Shown here: in pieces, positions 1 through 8,406 of the stretch
How positions within the stretch are numbered: position 1 is the first letter of the stretch
How the letters are laid out: the number at the start of each line of letters is the position of its first letter
From: Vulcanimicrobiota bacterium
GTDB taxonomy: Bacteria > Vulcanimicrobiota > Vulcanimicrobiia > Vulcanimicrobiales > Vulcanimicrobiaceae
Assembly (NCBI GenBank): GCA_027307235.1
Contig: DAHUXH010000007.1
Span: 62,001 to 126,000, forward strand
Direction of reading: 5' to 3'
Length of the DNA stretch: 64,000 nt
Notes under the pieces: generated by a model
The model's database searches: none
The model's input: only the letters and a program-made list of their open reading frames with translations
Told to the model about the DNA's origin: nothing
Position numbers and translations under genes: made by a program

Positions 1-603
1 CTCTCGCCGACGCTCGCGCTCGTGATGATCGGCGATATCAGCGGCAAGGGGATCGCTGCGGCGGTCTTGACGGCGTTCGTCAAATTTACCATGCGCGGCA
101 TCGCGCTGCGCCGCCGCGATCCGGGCGCGATGCTCTTCGAATTCAACACCGCGTTCATGGAGGCGGTCGAGAACCCGTCTCTGTTCGTTTCGATGTTCGT
201 CGGCGTGCTCGACACGGAGCGCATGATCTTGCAATACGCGAGCGCCGGGCACGACTCAGCGTTCATTCGCCGTTCCGACGGCGTCCAGCAACTGTCGGTC
301 ACGGGGCCGGTGATCGGCGTGATGGTGGAACCGTACGCCACCAACGTCGCCCATCTCATGGACGGCGACACCCTGGTGCTCGCGACCGACGGATTGACCG
401 ACGCGCGCGACCGGACCGGTGAGCCCTTGGGCGATACGCGCGCGATGGCGCTCATCGATCGCGCAAGCGCCGAACCTCAGTTGCTCGCGGACGAGGTGGT
501 GGCCTACGTCCGCGCGCTGGGCGCCCGCGCACTGCGCGACGACATCGCCGTGCTCGCCATCACCGTGCACGAGCCCGTATCGGAAGCGCAATCGTTTTCA
601 TAA
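1..603 (+). CDS. PP2C/SpoIIE-family serine phosphatase, C-terminal part
   Basis: The frame is open from the first base, so the gene begins upstream of the window; about 200 codons are visible. The motif GDISGKGIAAAV near the start matches the metal-binding block of SpoIIE/RsbU phosphatases (GDVSGKG type), and LVLATDGLTDARD plus LRDDIAVLAI match the later PP2C blocks that carry conserved aspartates. Proteins of this family dephosphorylate an anti-sigma antagonist or act as the output of a sensor domain. The missing N-terminus would hold that sensor, so the stimulus is unknown. The next gene follows after 63 bases with no clear terminator between them. Family assignment is firm; the biological partner is not known. 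Confidence 0.88.
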   Translation, partial: LSPTLALVMIGDISGKGIAAAVLTAFVKFTMRGIALRRRDPGAMLFEFNTAFMEAVENPSLFVSMFVGVLDTERMILQYASAGHDSAFIRRSDGVQQLSVTGPVIGVMVEPYATNVAHLMDGDTLVLATDGLTDARDRTGEPLGDTRAMALIDRASAEPQLLADEVVAYVRALGARALRDDIAVLAITVHEPVSEAQSFS

Positions 604-666
604 TGTGGGAATAACCGGAGCTTAACGTTCAGATCCTACGCTTGGCGGAGTTCCATTCCCGCACTC

Positions 667-3501
667 GTGAGGAAAGACGATTTGAGAATTCGATTAGCCA
701 GGACGCTCGCGGTCGCAAGCGTTCTATTCTTTTTTATCTGCGGCGTATTCAGCCAGGCGGCCTTGGCCCAAAGCAGCGATGCTGCAGCCGGCATCGGCAC
801 CGTCACCGGCATCGTCGCGGACCAGATCAACGGCTTGCCGGTAGCCGGCGCCACGGTCACGTTGTTTGAGGGTGATACTCAGATCAATCAAACGACCACT
901 GACAACGGCGGCAGCTTCACGTTCACCAGCGTGCGTCCCGGCATCTATCAGTTGGTCATCACCGCAGCCGGCTATGGCCTGGCGCGTACGAGCGACATCG
1001 CGGTCGTTCCCGGCGAGACCGTGAAAGCCAGTACGATCTTGTCGAAAACCAACGCGGCGAATGGTCTCAAGACCATCGCGACGGTGCGCGGAACCGGCAA
1101 CGCGCTCACGCAGACGACGACGATCACCCGTTCCCTCGATCCCGCGATTCTGCAAAACGAAAACTTTCTGCGTGCGGGCGATGCGCTGCGCACGCTCCCG
1201 GGCGTCAATCTCTCAGGGCTCTCGTCGTCGGCTGGCGACGATCTCACGATCGATGTCCGCGGCCTGGGCTCGTCGGAAGTGCAAACGCTGCTGGACGGGC
1301 ACCCGGTCGGACCTCAAGGCGTCTACGGCTTCAACGCCGGCGGCGGCGTCTTCCCAGGCGCGTTCAACTTCGCCGATTCCCCGTTCTTTGCGCTGGACAA
1401 GGTTCAGGTTACGTTCGGCTCGGGTGCGGGCGGGCTGTACGGCGTCGACAAGACCGGCGGTTCGATCGACATGGAAACGCTCAACCCGACTGCCAAACCC
1501 CAATTCGCATTGATGCAAGGCATCGGCAACCAAGGAAAATCGCAGACCGCCGTGCGCTACACCGGCACCACCGGTCGTTTCGGCTTCGTCGCGGTCGGCT
1601 CGGTGCAGGGTGAGTACGGCGAGTTCGCGCCGCAGCAGATCGCCCAGACCGGACGTCCGAACAATAATGCGAATTTGAACAACGGCGGTGCTTGCACGGC
1701 CTCTAACGACCTCACGACCTGCAATCTTCAGCTCAACACCTATCAGGTCAGTCAGAACACCAACATTCGCAGCGCGCTCCTGAAGGCTGAGTACCAGCTA
1801 TCCAGCAACACGACGGCGACCGGAACATGGTTCGGGTCGGGTCAATGGGCTGATTCGACCGGCAACGGCGACAACGACAACATTCCGTTCGATACGCGTC
1901 TCGCCCAGATTCAAAACAACTCGACGCCGAACTGCGCGCTGCCGACCGACCCGGCCGGAACGACCTCGGGCTACACCGTTATCACCGACTCGAATCCCAA
2001 CGCTTGCTACTCGGCCGCGCAGTGGGCGGCCGCGTCGTCGGGACCGCTCGGCGGCGGCGCCGGTCGCGCTCGCGGCACGAGCACGTTCGACTACCATGCG
2101 CGCCTGCGCTCGGTGGCCGGACACAGCACGTATACAGCCGACACGTTCTTCAATCACTACAAGTTCTTCAAGACATCGCAAGACGCGGCCGGCCTCGATC
2201 CGACCGGAACGTTCTTCTCAGGCAACGTGTTCTCGCAGTTCCTGAACACGACCGGGTTGCTGCTCTCGGACGACATCGCCGGGACGAAGGGCGAACTCGG
2301 CTTCGGCTATTTCACCGATAGTCAGCTCGCGACGCGCCTGAATTTCAATAACACGCCCGACGGCTTCACCTATGCGACGCCTGCGCAGCTCAACTACAAC
2401 AGCGGCTTCGTCCGCGGCGACTTGGAACTCAACTCGATGTTTTCGATCTTCGCCAACGGTTGGTTGAAGCACTCAAGCGTGACGAATCAAACCAACTTCG
2501 ATCCGCGCGTCTCGTTCGTGTTCCGCCCCTCGTCGCATCGCGACGTGTTGCGCTTCACCTACGGTCGCACCAGCGGCGATCCGGCAGCCGAACTCAAGGC
2601 GAGCGGCCCCCCGCAGCTTACCGGCAATGCGAGCAGTCTCACCAATCCGAACTGTCCCGGACCGAACTCGTCGGGTATCAACACGATCGCTTCCGGCGGC
2701 AATCCGAACCTCAATCCGGAGGAGGCTACGGATTTCGAACTCGGGTACGCGCACAGCTTCGGCGGTGATTCGTCGGTGCAGTTGAACCTCTACACGACCA
2801 ATGTTACCAATCAGTTGTTCTCGGCATCTGAGAGCCTCGCGCAGTTCGGCTCGTCGTTCCTCGATCCCAACGTCCTGGCGCAGTTCGCCACCAAGATCGC
2901 GGGACCGTGTGGCCTGCCCGCATTGGTCACCAATCCCAGTTTGGCGATTCCGCTCCTGGGCGTCAGCACGACGTTCAATGCCGAGCAAGGCCAGTTCCGC
3001 GGCGTGGAGCTGAGCGGACGTCAGCGGCTGAACTCGCGCTTCTACGTTGACTACGCTTACGATATCCAATCGGCCGTCGAGAACGGCATCGGGCCCGACA
3101 TCTTGAAATCCAACCCGTTCCTGATCAACGGAGCGCAAGTTCAAGGTATCCCGGTGCACAACTATACGCTCGGGTTCGACTACTCGACGCCGTCGGGCTT
3201 CGAGGCTCGTCTCGATGCGTTCCACACCGGCGACAACAATGCGTCGAACCGTCCGGCATACACGCTCATGAACGGCTTCGTGTCACAGCCGCTCAACAGC
3301 AAGTTATCGGTAACGCTCGGCGCGACCAACTTGTTCAACAACGCGGTGCAGAACTACGGGTATATCGGGCATCAACTCTTCATCCCCGAGAACCAGTTCT
3401 TCCACGATCCTAACTCGATCCAAGAGGCGCTCAACGCCGGCGGTGAAGAGTTTGGCGTGCCGCCCCGCGCGGTTCTTCTCCAACTTACCGAGAAGCTCTG
3501 A
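667..3501 (+). CDS. TonB-dependent receptor with N-terminal carboxypeptidase-regulatory-like domain
   Basis: This 944-residue outer-membrane receptor would import a large ligand using TonB energy. A signal peptide with a long hydrophobic stretch ends near AALAQ (about residue 36). A carboxypeptidase-regulatory-like Ig domain follows (about 44-122, GTVTGIVAD to the GYGLA region). The plug domain spans about 150-270 (ALRTLPGVNL, DVRGLGSSEVQTLLDG), then a long beta-barrel rich in aromatic/Asn strands. The GTG at 667 is the longest start, but a TTG at 682 sits 7 bases behind AGGAAA and gives a cleaner signal peptide. The final codons and the stop lie inside the left arm of a large palindrome, so the C-terminus (LTEKL) lacks the usual terminal aromatic. 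The substrate cannot be told; no neighbouring transporter points to one. Confidence 0.9.
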   Translation: MRKDDLRIRLARTLAVASVLFFFICGVFSQAALAQSSDAAAGIGTVTGIVADQINGLPVAGATVTLFEGDTQINQTTTDNGGSFTFTSVRPGIYQLVITAAGYGLARTSDIAVVPGETVKASTILSKTNAANGLKTIATVRGTGNALTQTTTITRSLDPAILQNENFLRAGDALRTLPGVNLSGLSSSAGDDLTIDVRGLGSSEVQTLLDGHPVGPQGVYGFNAGGGVFPGAFNFADSPFFALDKVQVTFGSGAGGLYGVDKTGGSIDMETLNPTAKPQFALMQGIGNQGKSQTAVRYTGTTGRFGFVAVGSVQGEYGEFAPQQIAQTGRPNNNANLNNGGACTASNDLTTCNLQLNTYQVSQNTNIRSALLKAEYQLSSNTTATGTWFGSGQWADSTGNGDNDNIPFDTRLAQIQNNSTPNCALPTDPAGTTSGYTVITDSNPNACYSAAQWAAASSGPLGGGAGRARGTSTFDYHARLRSVAGHSTYTADTFFNHYKFFKTSQDAAGLDPTGTFFSGNVFSQFLNTTGLLLSDDIAGTKGELGFGYFTDSQLATRLNFNNTPDGFTYATPAQLNYNSGFVRGDLELNSMFSIFANGWLKHSSVTNQTNFDPRVSFVFRPSSHRDVLRFTYGRTSGDPAAELKASGPPQLTGNASSLTNPNCPGPNSSGINTIASGGNPNLNPEEATDFELGYAHSFGGDSSVQLNLYTTNVTNQLFSASESLAQFGSSFLDPNVLAQFATKIAGPCGLPALVTNPSLAIPLLGVSTTFNAEQGQFRGVELSGRQRLNSRFYVDYAYDIQSAVENGIGPDILKSNPFLINGAQVQGIPVHNYTLGFDYSTPSGFEARLDAFHTGDNNASNRPAYTLMNGFVSQPLNSKLSVTLGATNLFNNAVQNYGYIGHQLFIPENQFFHDPNSIQEALNAGGEEFGVPPRAVLLQLTEKL

Positions 3502-3593
3502 TTTCCGCCAGGCCTTCGTTGCGGGGAGGCTCGTGTACCTTAGTACACTTCGCCTCCCCGCGCCTCGGCCTGACGAAAATCAGCGCTTCTCGG
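3488..3593. repeat. Long imperfect palindrome at the 3' end of the TonB receptor gene (family copy 1)
   Basis: Nested inverted repeats are visible. Outer arms: CCGAGAAGCTCTGATTT at 3488-3504 pairs with 3577-3593 with one mismatch. Next arms: CGCCAGGCC at 3506-3514 with GGCCTGACG at 3567-3575. Inner arms: GGGGAGGC at 3523-3530 with GCCTCCCC at 3552-3559. Apical arms: GTGTAC at 3533-3538 with GTACAC at 3543-3548, loop CTTA. The left arm contains the receptor's last codons and its stop. Related copies lie at 28366-28473 and 28496-28587, where the core is nearly identical but the outer and inner arms differ and remain complementary. It is not an open reading frame with any recognisable product. 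Confidence 0.85.
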
Positions 3594-3611
3594 GAGCGAG
3601 AGCGGAGTATG

Positions 3612-3651
3612 AGAACAGGCCTGCACGCTGCGCGCGCAGGCTGTTCTTTTT
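3612..3651 (+). terminator. Intrinsic terminator, first copy
   Basis: The stem AGAACAGGCCTGC pairs with GCAGGCTGTTCT (one bulged base) and runs into six T residues (3646-3651). It is a Rho-independent terminator for the TonB receptor transcript. Confidence 0.82.
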
Positions 3652-3696
3652 CCTGACGAAAATCAGCGCTTCTCGGGAGCGATAGCGGAGGCTTGA

Positions 3697-3740
3697 GAAC
3701 AGGCCTGTGCGCTGCGGCGTGCGGGCTGTTCTGTTTTTTT
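3697..3740 (+). terminator. Intrinsic terminator, second copy
   Basis: GAACAG at 3697-3702 pairs with CTGTTC at 3726-3731 around a GC-rich imperfect inner stem, followed by seven T residues at 3734-3740. It is the diverged duplicate of the terminator 83 bases upstream and isolates the pseudopilin gene from readthrough. Confidence 0.8.
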
Positions 3741-3786
3741 GGGGTGCGATGTCGTTGGTAGGCGTGGGGTGGGCATAGGGTAGGGA

Positions 3787-4506
3787 ATGCGTTGTGGCGG
3801 GGATCGATCGGAGTGCGGGTTTACTGTTATTGAAGTTTTGGTTGGGGCGGCGATCGCGGCGACGGTTACGCTGGCGCTGGTGGTGATGGTGACTGCGTTC
3901 GTGCGCTGGTCCAAGCATGCAGCCGCTGCTGTTGCGGCGCAGGATAGCGTCGAGCATCTCGCCGATCGTTTGCGCAGCGAGAGCAGCGGCGCGTGGGCGG
4001 TCTTTCGGCCCGCCGCCGACGTGCTTGGTGCCGACAATAGTGACGGTCACGAAATCGATCTCTTCACGGAAGACGCCTTACGGCGCCGCTATTATTGGGC
4101 GTACCGCTTCGATCGAGAGACGCAGAGCGTGACACGCTACGTCTACGCATCGCCGGGCGCAGGTGCGACGCGCACGAGCGACGTGTATTCCGGCATCACC
4201 GGGTTCTCGGTCGCGCAAGGCGCCGCCGATCAACTCGCGCTCGCCGGAAGTCCCGTGTACGATCCGCTCTTTGCGGCCTCGACGATCGCGGATGCAAGCG
4301 TGACGTTCGATGGAACGACACCGGGTGGAAACGCGGTGAGCGTGGTGACGATCGCAGCGTCGTATCAGGCACGGCGTGTGGCGCTGACGGCCGGCACCGC
4401 GCCGGCGGCCTTCACGCTCGTGCTCGACTACACGCCGAGCCCGCCGCCGCCGCAGCAGCTCTGCGGCAACGGCCTGGGCGGCGATCCGTCGAGCGGAGGG
4501 TGCTAA
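3787..4506 (+). CDS. Type IV pilin-like (pseudopilin) protein
   Basis: The 239-residue product carries a class III signal peptide: a short charged leader ends in G, followed by FTVIEVLVGAAIAATV (about residues 12-27), the prepilin peptidase/N-methylation motif with Glu at mature position 5. One transmembrane helix follows, then a periplasmic domain typical of larger GspJ/PilW-like minor pseudopilins. The tail is rich in proline and glycine, with two cysteines (LCGNG and the final GC). No other type IV pilus or type II secretion genes are visible nearby. The gene converges with the B12 ABC gene, overlapping its 3' end by 4 bases. Fold class is confident; the machine it serves is unknown. Confidence 0.8.
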   Translation: MRCGGDRSECGFTVIEVLVGAAIAATVTLALVVMVTAFVRWSKHAAAAVAAQDSVEHLADRLRSESSGAWAVFRPAADVLGADNSDGHEIDLFTEDALRRRYYWAYRFDRETQSVTRYVYASPGAGATRTSDVYSGITGFSVAQGAADQLALAGSPVYDPLFAASTIADASVTFDGTTPGGNAVSVVTIAASYQARRVALTAGTAPAAFTLVLDYTPSPPPPQQLCGNGLGGDPSSGGC

Positions 4507-5267
4507 CCGGCCGGAAAGATGCGGATGCCGCGGGCGGTTTCGACGCTCTCCATCGCGATGCCGTAGGCTTCTTCGACGAGCGTTCCGCGCAAGACGTCGC
4601 GCGGCGCTCCGAACGCGAGCAGCCGTCCGCACCCCAAAAGCGCGATGCGGTCGGCGTAGGCCGCCGCGTCGTTGAGATCGTGCAGTACGCAGACGATCGT
4701 CTTGCCGTCGCGCGCGAGTTCGCGCAGCAGCGAGAGTACGTCGTGCGCGACGCGCACGTCGAGATGGCTGGTCGGCTCGTCGAGCAGCAGCACGGGCGTG
4801 GCTTGAGCGAGTCCAAGCGCAATCCACGTGCGTTGACGCTCGCCGCTGGAGAGCGTCGAAAATAGCCGCTCGCCGTAGGATTCCAAGCGTACGGCCGCGA
4901 GCGCGCGCTCGACCGCGTCCTCGTCGCTTGCGGTCTCGTTCCACTGCCACCAGCGATGGTGCGCAAAACGGCCGATGGCGACCACGTCGCGCACGCGCAA
5001 TGCGTCGGTGAACTCTTCGTCAGCGGTAACCAGCGCGACCCGGCGCGCGCGTTCGCGCGCCGGCAGCGCGTGGATTGCGTCGCCGCCCACCGCGATGGCG
5101 CCGTGCGCCGGCGCGTGCCATCCGTTCATCGCGCGCAGCAGCGTTGTCTTGCCGACGCCGTTCCGACCGAGGATTGCTATGAATTCGCCGCCGCCGATGC
5201 ACGCATCGACGTCGCGCAGCAGCTCGCGCCCGGCGACGTTGAGCCGTACGTCGCGCAGGTCGATCAC
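4503..5267 (-). CDS. btuD: ABC transporter ATPase, cobalamin/siderophore type (BtuD-like)
   Basis: This 254-residue cytoplasmic ATPase would drive vitamin B12 import. Walker A is GRNGVGKTTLL, the signature is LSSGERQ, Walker B is VLLLDEPTSHLD, and the switch histidine lies in CVLHDLNDAAAYADR; all are intact. The frame is open further upstream, but GTG at 5267 starts exactly where homology begins (VIDLRDVRL) and overlaps the permease stop as GTGA, typical of translational coupling. It is the last gene of the leftward btuB-btuC-btuD unit under the cobalamin riboswitch. The family also serves heme and iron-siderophore import; the riboswitch is what points to B12. Confidence 0.88.
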   Translation of the reverse strand: MIDLRDVRLNVAGRELLRDVDACIGGGEFIAILGRNGVGKTTLLRAMNGWHAPAHGAIAVGGDAIHALPARERARRVALVTADEEFTDALRVRDVVAIGRFAHHRWWQWNETASDEDAVERALAAVRLESYGERLFSTLSSGERQRTWIALGLAQATPVLLLDEPTSHLDVRVAHDVLSLLRELARDGKTIVCVLHDLNDAAAYADRIALLGCGRLLAFGAPRDVLRGTLVEEAYGIAMESVETARGIRIFPAG

Positions 5268-6244
5268 GCGCGCAATCCCCGGTGAAAATAGAGATACAGA
5301 AATGCCGGTACGCCGATGAACGCGAGCAGCACCCCGATCGGCACCTCTGACGGCGCCGCGATCGTGCGGCTGACGGCATCGGCGGCGATGGTGAGCGCGG
5401 CGCCGGTGAAGATGCAGGCCACCAGCAATGCGCGCGCGTCCGAACCGACGACGCGGCGCGCGATGTGCGGAACGATCAAGCCGACGAAACCGACGAGCCC
5501 GGCGAGCGCGACGCTGCTCGCCGCGAGTAACGATGATGCGGCCAGGATGAGCCATTGCGCGCGACCGACGTCGAGGCCGACGGTGCGTGCGCGCAGATCG
5601 CCGATGCGCAGCGCATTGAGCCCGGGAATCGCGACTGCTGCGAGCAGCGCGCCGGCGCTTGCGTAGGGCAGCACGAGCAGCAGATCGTGCCAGCCGCGTC
5701 CGGCCATCGACCCCGCCAGCCACGCGAGAATCTGCTGCGCGGCGTCCGGCGAACGCGCACGCACGACCGCGAGCGCGACGATCGCGGAGAAGAAGGCCGA
5801 GAGCGAGACGCCCGCGAGGATCAAACGGTTGGCATCGATGCCGCCGCCGCGCCGCGCCAGCGCCGCGACCACCACGGCGGTGCCCAGTCCGGCGGCAAAG
5901 CCGATTCCCGGTGCGAGCGGAGCTGCGACGCCGGCGAGAATCGCCAGCGCGATAGCGGCGGCAGCGCCGGCGCTGACGCCGGTAAGATACGGATCGACCA
6001 GCGGATTGCGCAGCATGCCTTGCAGCAGCACGCCGGCGATCGCAAGCTCTGCGCCTACAGCCGCTGCCACGCAGATACGCGGCATCCGCAACTGCCAGAC
6101 GATGGTCGCGACGTCGCCGCCCGACACCGGATGGAGCAGCGCCGATACAATGTCGTGCGGCGTCAGCGGCGTGCCGCCGACGAACAGGCTCGCGCCCGCC
6201 GCGAGGATCGCGGCCGACGCGAGCGCCGCCAATCGTAGCAGCAC
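5264..6244 (-). CDS. btuC: FecCD/BtuC-family permease, probable cobalamin importer
   Basis: The 326-residue membrane protein has the length and hydrophobic pattern of BtuC/FecCD permeases, with about ten helices. Recognisable family blocks are QLRMPRICVAAAVGAELAIAG (part of the conserved N-terminal block), NPLVDPYLTGVSAGAA, and GLVGFVGLIVPHIARRVVG, the coupling-helix region near the C-terminus. GTG at 6244 starts one base after the receptor stop and gives a normal N-terminal helix (LLRLAALASAAILAAG). A dimer would pair with the ATPase downstream and the periplasmic B12-binding protein encoded divergently. Confidence 0.9.
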   Translation of the reverse strand: MLLRLAALASAAILAAGASLFVGGTPLTPHDIVSALLHPVSGGDVATIVWQLRMPRICVAAAVGAELAIAGVLLQGMLRNPLVDPYLTGVSAGAAAAIALAILAGVAAPLAPGIGFAAGLGTAVVVAALARRGGGIDANRLILAGVSLSAFFSAIVALAVVRARSPDAAQQILAWLAGSMAGRGWHDLLLVLPYASAGALLAAVAIPGLNALRIGDLRARTVGLDVGRAQWLILAASSLLAASSVALAGLVGFVGLIVPHIARRVVGSDARALLVACIFTGAALTIAADAVSRTIAAPSEVPIGVLLAFIGVPAFLYLYFHRGLRA

Positions 6245-6245
6245 G

Positions 6246-8174
6246 TTACCTCGTGCGCAGCTCCAGCGTGAACGATCGTCCCGGCAGCGGGAACCCGCCG
6301 ACCTCGGCATAGCGTTCGTTGCCGAGATCGCGTGCGCGCACGGTGAGCACCGCGTGCGGCGCGACACGATACCCGAGATATGCATCGACGCGCGTGTACG
6401 CCGCCGGTTGATCGAAGAGCGGTCGCGTCGGATCGACCGCGCCTTGAGCGCCTTTGCTCGTCGCCGAGATGCCGAAGCCGTCGAAACGCGTTGACGCCGG
6501 CGCCGCGTAGTCGAGGCCCAACGTGGATTGCAGCACCGGACCGCGCCCGGGCAAGCGCACCTGCGCGTCGAGATCCTGCGCGCGATAGAGATCGGTCACG
6601 TTGAGCGATGCGCTCACGCCGCGCTCGCGGCGGGTGCGCGCGTTCAGCGTGACGCCTTCGATCGACGCATGGCCGACGTTCTCCGGGATGAAATTCGGCG
6701 GATTGGAAATGAAGAGGTTGGAGCCGGCGGTCGAAAACCACCCGAGCGTCATGCCGCCGAGAACCGACGGCGCGACCAGCGCGACGTCGGCGACGCGCAA
6801 GCGCTCCGGCTGCAGATTCGGATTAGCGAAGCCCGGAAAGTACAACAGCGTGGCGCTCGGCGCGTCGAACGCGGTCGCGGCGTTGGCGCGTACGAAGAGC
6901 GCGTCTGACAGATGAACGGCGCCGCCCAGCGATGGCGAGAACGCTCCGCCCTGCGCGCCGTCGCGCTCCGCGCGCAACCCGGCGTAGAAACGATTGCCGT
7001 TCGCGAACCCCCACTGCGACTGCGCGTAGGCGGCCGCTTGCGCATACGCATAGACGCTGAAGGGATCGGTGCCGTCGCTCAGCGTTCCCGGGTCGATGCG
7101 CGTATCGCCGCGCGCGAGATCGACACCGTAGATGAGGCGATGATGCTCGTCGCCGACGACGTCGTTGATGCTCGCCATCGCACGCTGATCGTCGGTGAAG
7201 GCCGCGTACGGCGGAGCGGGCGGCGGCGGTGTTCCGCCCGGTGTGGGAAACGGAGCATTGAAGCACGTCGCGTCGACTGGTGTGTCGCAGGTGAACAGCA
7301 AGTGCTGCGCCGATTCGCCCACCTGCAACGAGAGCGTCGAACGTGCTTTCTGCTGTGAGAGCGTGATGCGAACGTCGCGATCGACGGTGAACTGACGCGA
7401 TGTCGCGGAGAAGAACGTGTCGCTGCCCGGAGCGCCGACGTGCTGATCGCTCAGATCGGCGGAGAACGCGGCGGTGATCTCGCCGAGGTGATGCGTGAAG
7501 CCCGTGCGTACCGACGTAAGCGCGCCGTCGGAGTTGGTGCGCGTCGTGCCGTCCGGCAGGTTGTAGCCGTTGGCCGCGTACGTGCGCGAGAACGACAGGA
7601 ACGGCGTTTCGAGCGAGAGTGTCCGCTCTCCGAACGAGCCGGTGCTGACCGAAGCGCCGGTGTGCGCCGCATGCGACGTGATGATGTTGACGATGCCGCC
7701 GACCGAGCCTGAACCGTAGAGCGTCGATCCGCCGCCTTCGACGACTTCGATGCGCTCGACACCGGCGGTTGCGTATTGGCCCAGATCGATGCTCCCGATC
7801 TGCGCGCCCGCAATCGGAAGCCCGTCGACGAGCACGAGCGCTTGCGCGCTGGTGCCGCCGCGTATCGACAACGCCGTCATCGCACCAAAGGCGCCGACGC
7901 GATTCACCGTGACGCCGGGCACCGACGCGAGTGCGTCGGAGACCGTGGTGTAGCCGTTGCGCGCGATGTCGCCGGCGGTGACGACGAAGGTGGTGCGCGT
8001 CGCATTGGCGAGCGATTCGTCGGCGCGATCGCTCGATACGACGTGCGCGATCACCGGAATCGGTGACGGCGTCGCCGTTGGAGAGGGTGTGGGATCGGCG
8101 AGTGCGGGAACGGCCGAACCGGCAAGAAAGAGCGCCGCGGCGCCGAGCGCGCGCAGCGAAACCAGGGGGGTCAT
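6246..8174 (-). CDS. btuB: TonB-dependent vitamin B12 receptor (BtuB-like)
   Basis: A 642-residue outer-membrane receptor. The signal peptide ends near PALAD. A proline/threonine-rich linker precedes the plug (about 55-180: VSDALASVPGVTV, LSIRGGTSAQALVLVDGLP, GGSTLYGSGSVGGIVNIIT). The remainder is a beta-barrel ending in a strand with terminal LELRTR. The ATG at 8174 has a purine-rich AAGGAAAGGA segment upstream that can pair with a CTTCCT segment, which would let the leader hairpin hide the ribosome site. It is the first gene downstream of a cobalamin riboswitch and is followed by matching permease and ATPase genes, which is the main reason for the B12 assignment. Confidence 0.88.
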   Translation of the reverse strand: MTPLVSLRALGAAALFLAGSAVPALADPTPSPTATPSPIPVIAHVVSSDRADESLANATRTTFVVTAGDIARNGYTTVSDALASVPGVTVNRVGAFGAMTALSIRGGTSAQALVLVDGLPIAGAQIGSIDLGQYATAGVERIEVVEGGGSTLYGSGSVGGIVNIITSHAAHTGASVSTGSFGERTLSLETPFLSFSRTYAANGYNLPDGTTRTNSDGALTSVRTGFTHHLGEITAAFSADLSDQHVGAPGSDTFFSATSRQFTVDRDVRITLSQQKARSTLSLQVGESAQHLLFTCDTPVDATCFNAPFPTPGGTPPPPAPPYAAFTDDQRAMASINDVVGDEHHRLIYGVDLARGDTRIDPGTLSDGTDPFSVYAYAQAAAYAQSQWGFANGNRFYAGLRAERDGAQGGAFSPSLGGAVHLSDALFVRANAATAFDAPSATLLYFPGFANPNLQPERLRVADVALVAPSVLGGMTLGWFSTAGSNLFISNPPNFIPENVGHASIEGVTLNARTRRERGVSASLNVTDLYRAQDLDAQVRLPGRGPVLQSTLGLDYAAPASTRFDGFGISATSKGAQGAVDPTRPLFDQPAAYTRVDAYLGYRVAPHAVLTVRARDLGNERYAEVGGFPLPGRSFTLELRTR

Positions 8175-8210
8175 CGCGAGTCCTTTCCTTGACGCGAGGA
8201 AGTTGTCTGT

Positions 8211-8357
8211 CCGCGGTTTGCGACGATGTCCTGACTCGCGGATCGGTGCCGTGTGCCCATGCCTTCCCGCTCCGACGAGCAGTGACGTGTGGGCGGCTCC
8301 CCGCTTACAGTGGCGCGACCGTGCCGGCATCTCACCGGCTTCCCGCGCAAACCTGAG
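8211..8357 (-). promoter_or_regulatory. Cobalamin (AdoCbl-type) riboswitch
   Basis: Read on the minus strand, the leader holds GAAGCCGGTGAGATGCCGGC, the B12-box GCCACTGT (8314-8307), and a later AGTCAGGA segment. The closing helix P1 pairs GGTTTGCG (8353-8346) with CGCAAACC (8222-8215). These are hallmarks of cobalamin riboswitches. Between the aptamer and the btuB start, CTTCCT (8202-8197) can pair with AAGGAA next to the start codon, suggesting translational control. The 232 bases between btuB and btuF hold this element and presumably both promoters. Confidence 0.93.
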
Positions 8358-8406
8358 CGCCAGATTAGCAGAGGCGGCGGACGACCCCTGCTGGAAACCC
8401 GCGGCC

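Larger units (their letters stand above)
3569..3740 (+). repeat. Tandem duplication of a terminator-bearing unit (83-base period)
   Basis: The unit beginning CCTGACGAAAATCAGCGC at 3569 recurs at 3652, 83 bases later. Each copy carries the right arm of the palindrome, a CGGGAGCGA segment, and a hairpin followed by a T-run. Copies differ at several positions, so the duplication is not recent or is diverging. The 285 bases from 3502 to 3786 hold only this material and the palindrome; I see no gene there. Confidence 0.8.

Noticed and set aside
3443-4050. Short open frames across the terminator repeats at 3.5-3.7 kb
   Set aside because: They translate hairpin sequence, and similar peptides appear at 28.4 kb only because the DNA palindrome is shared.
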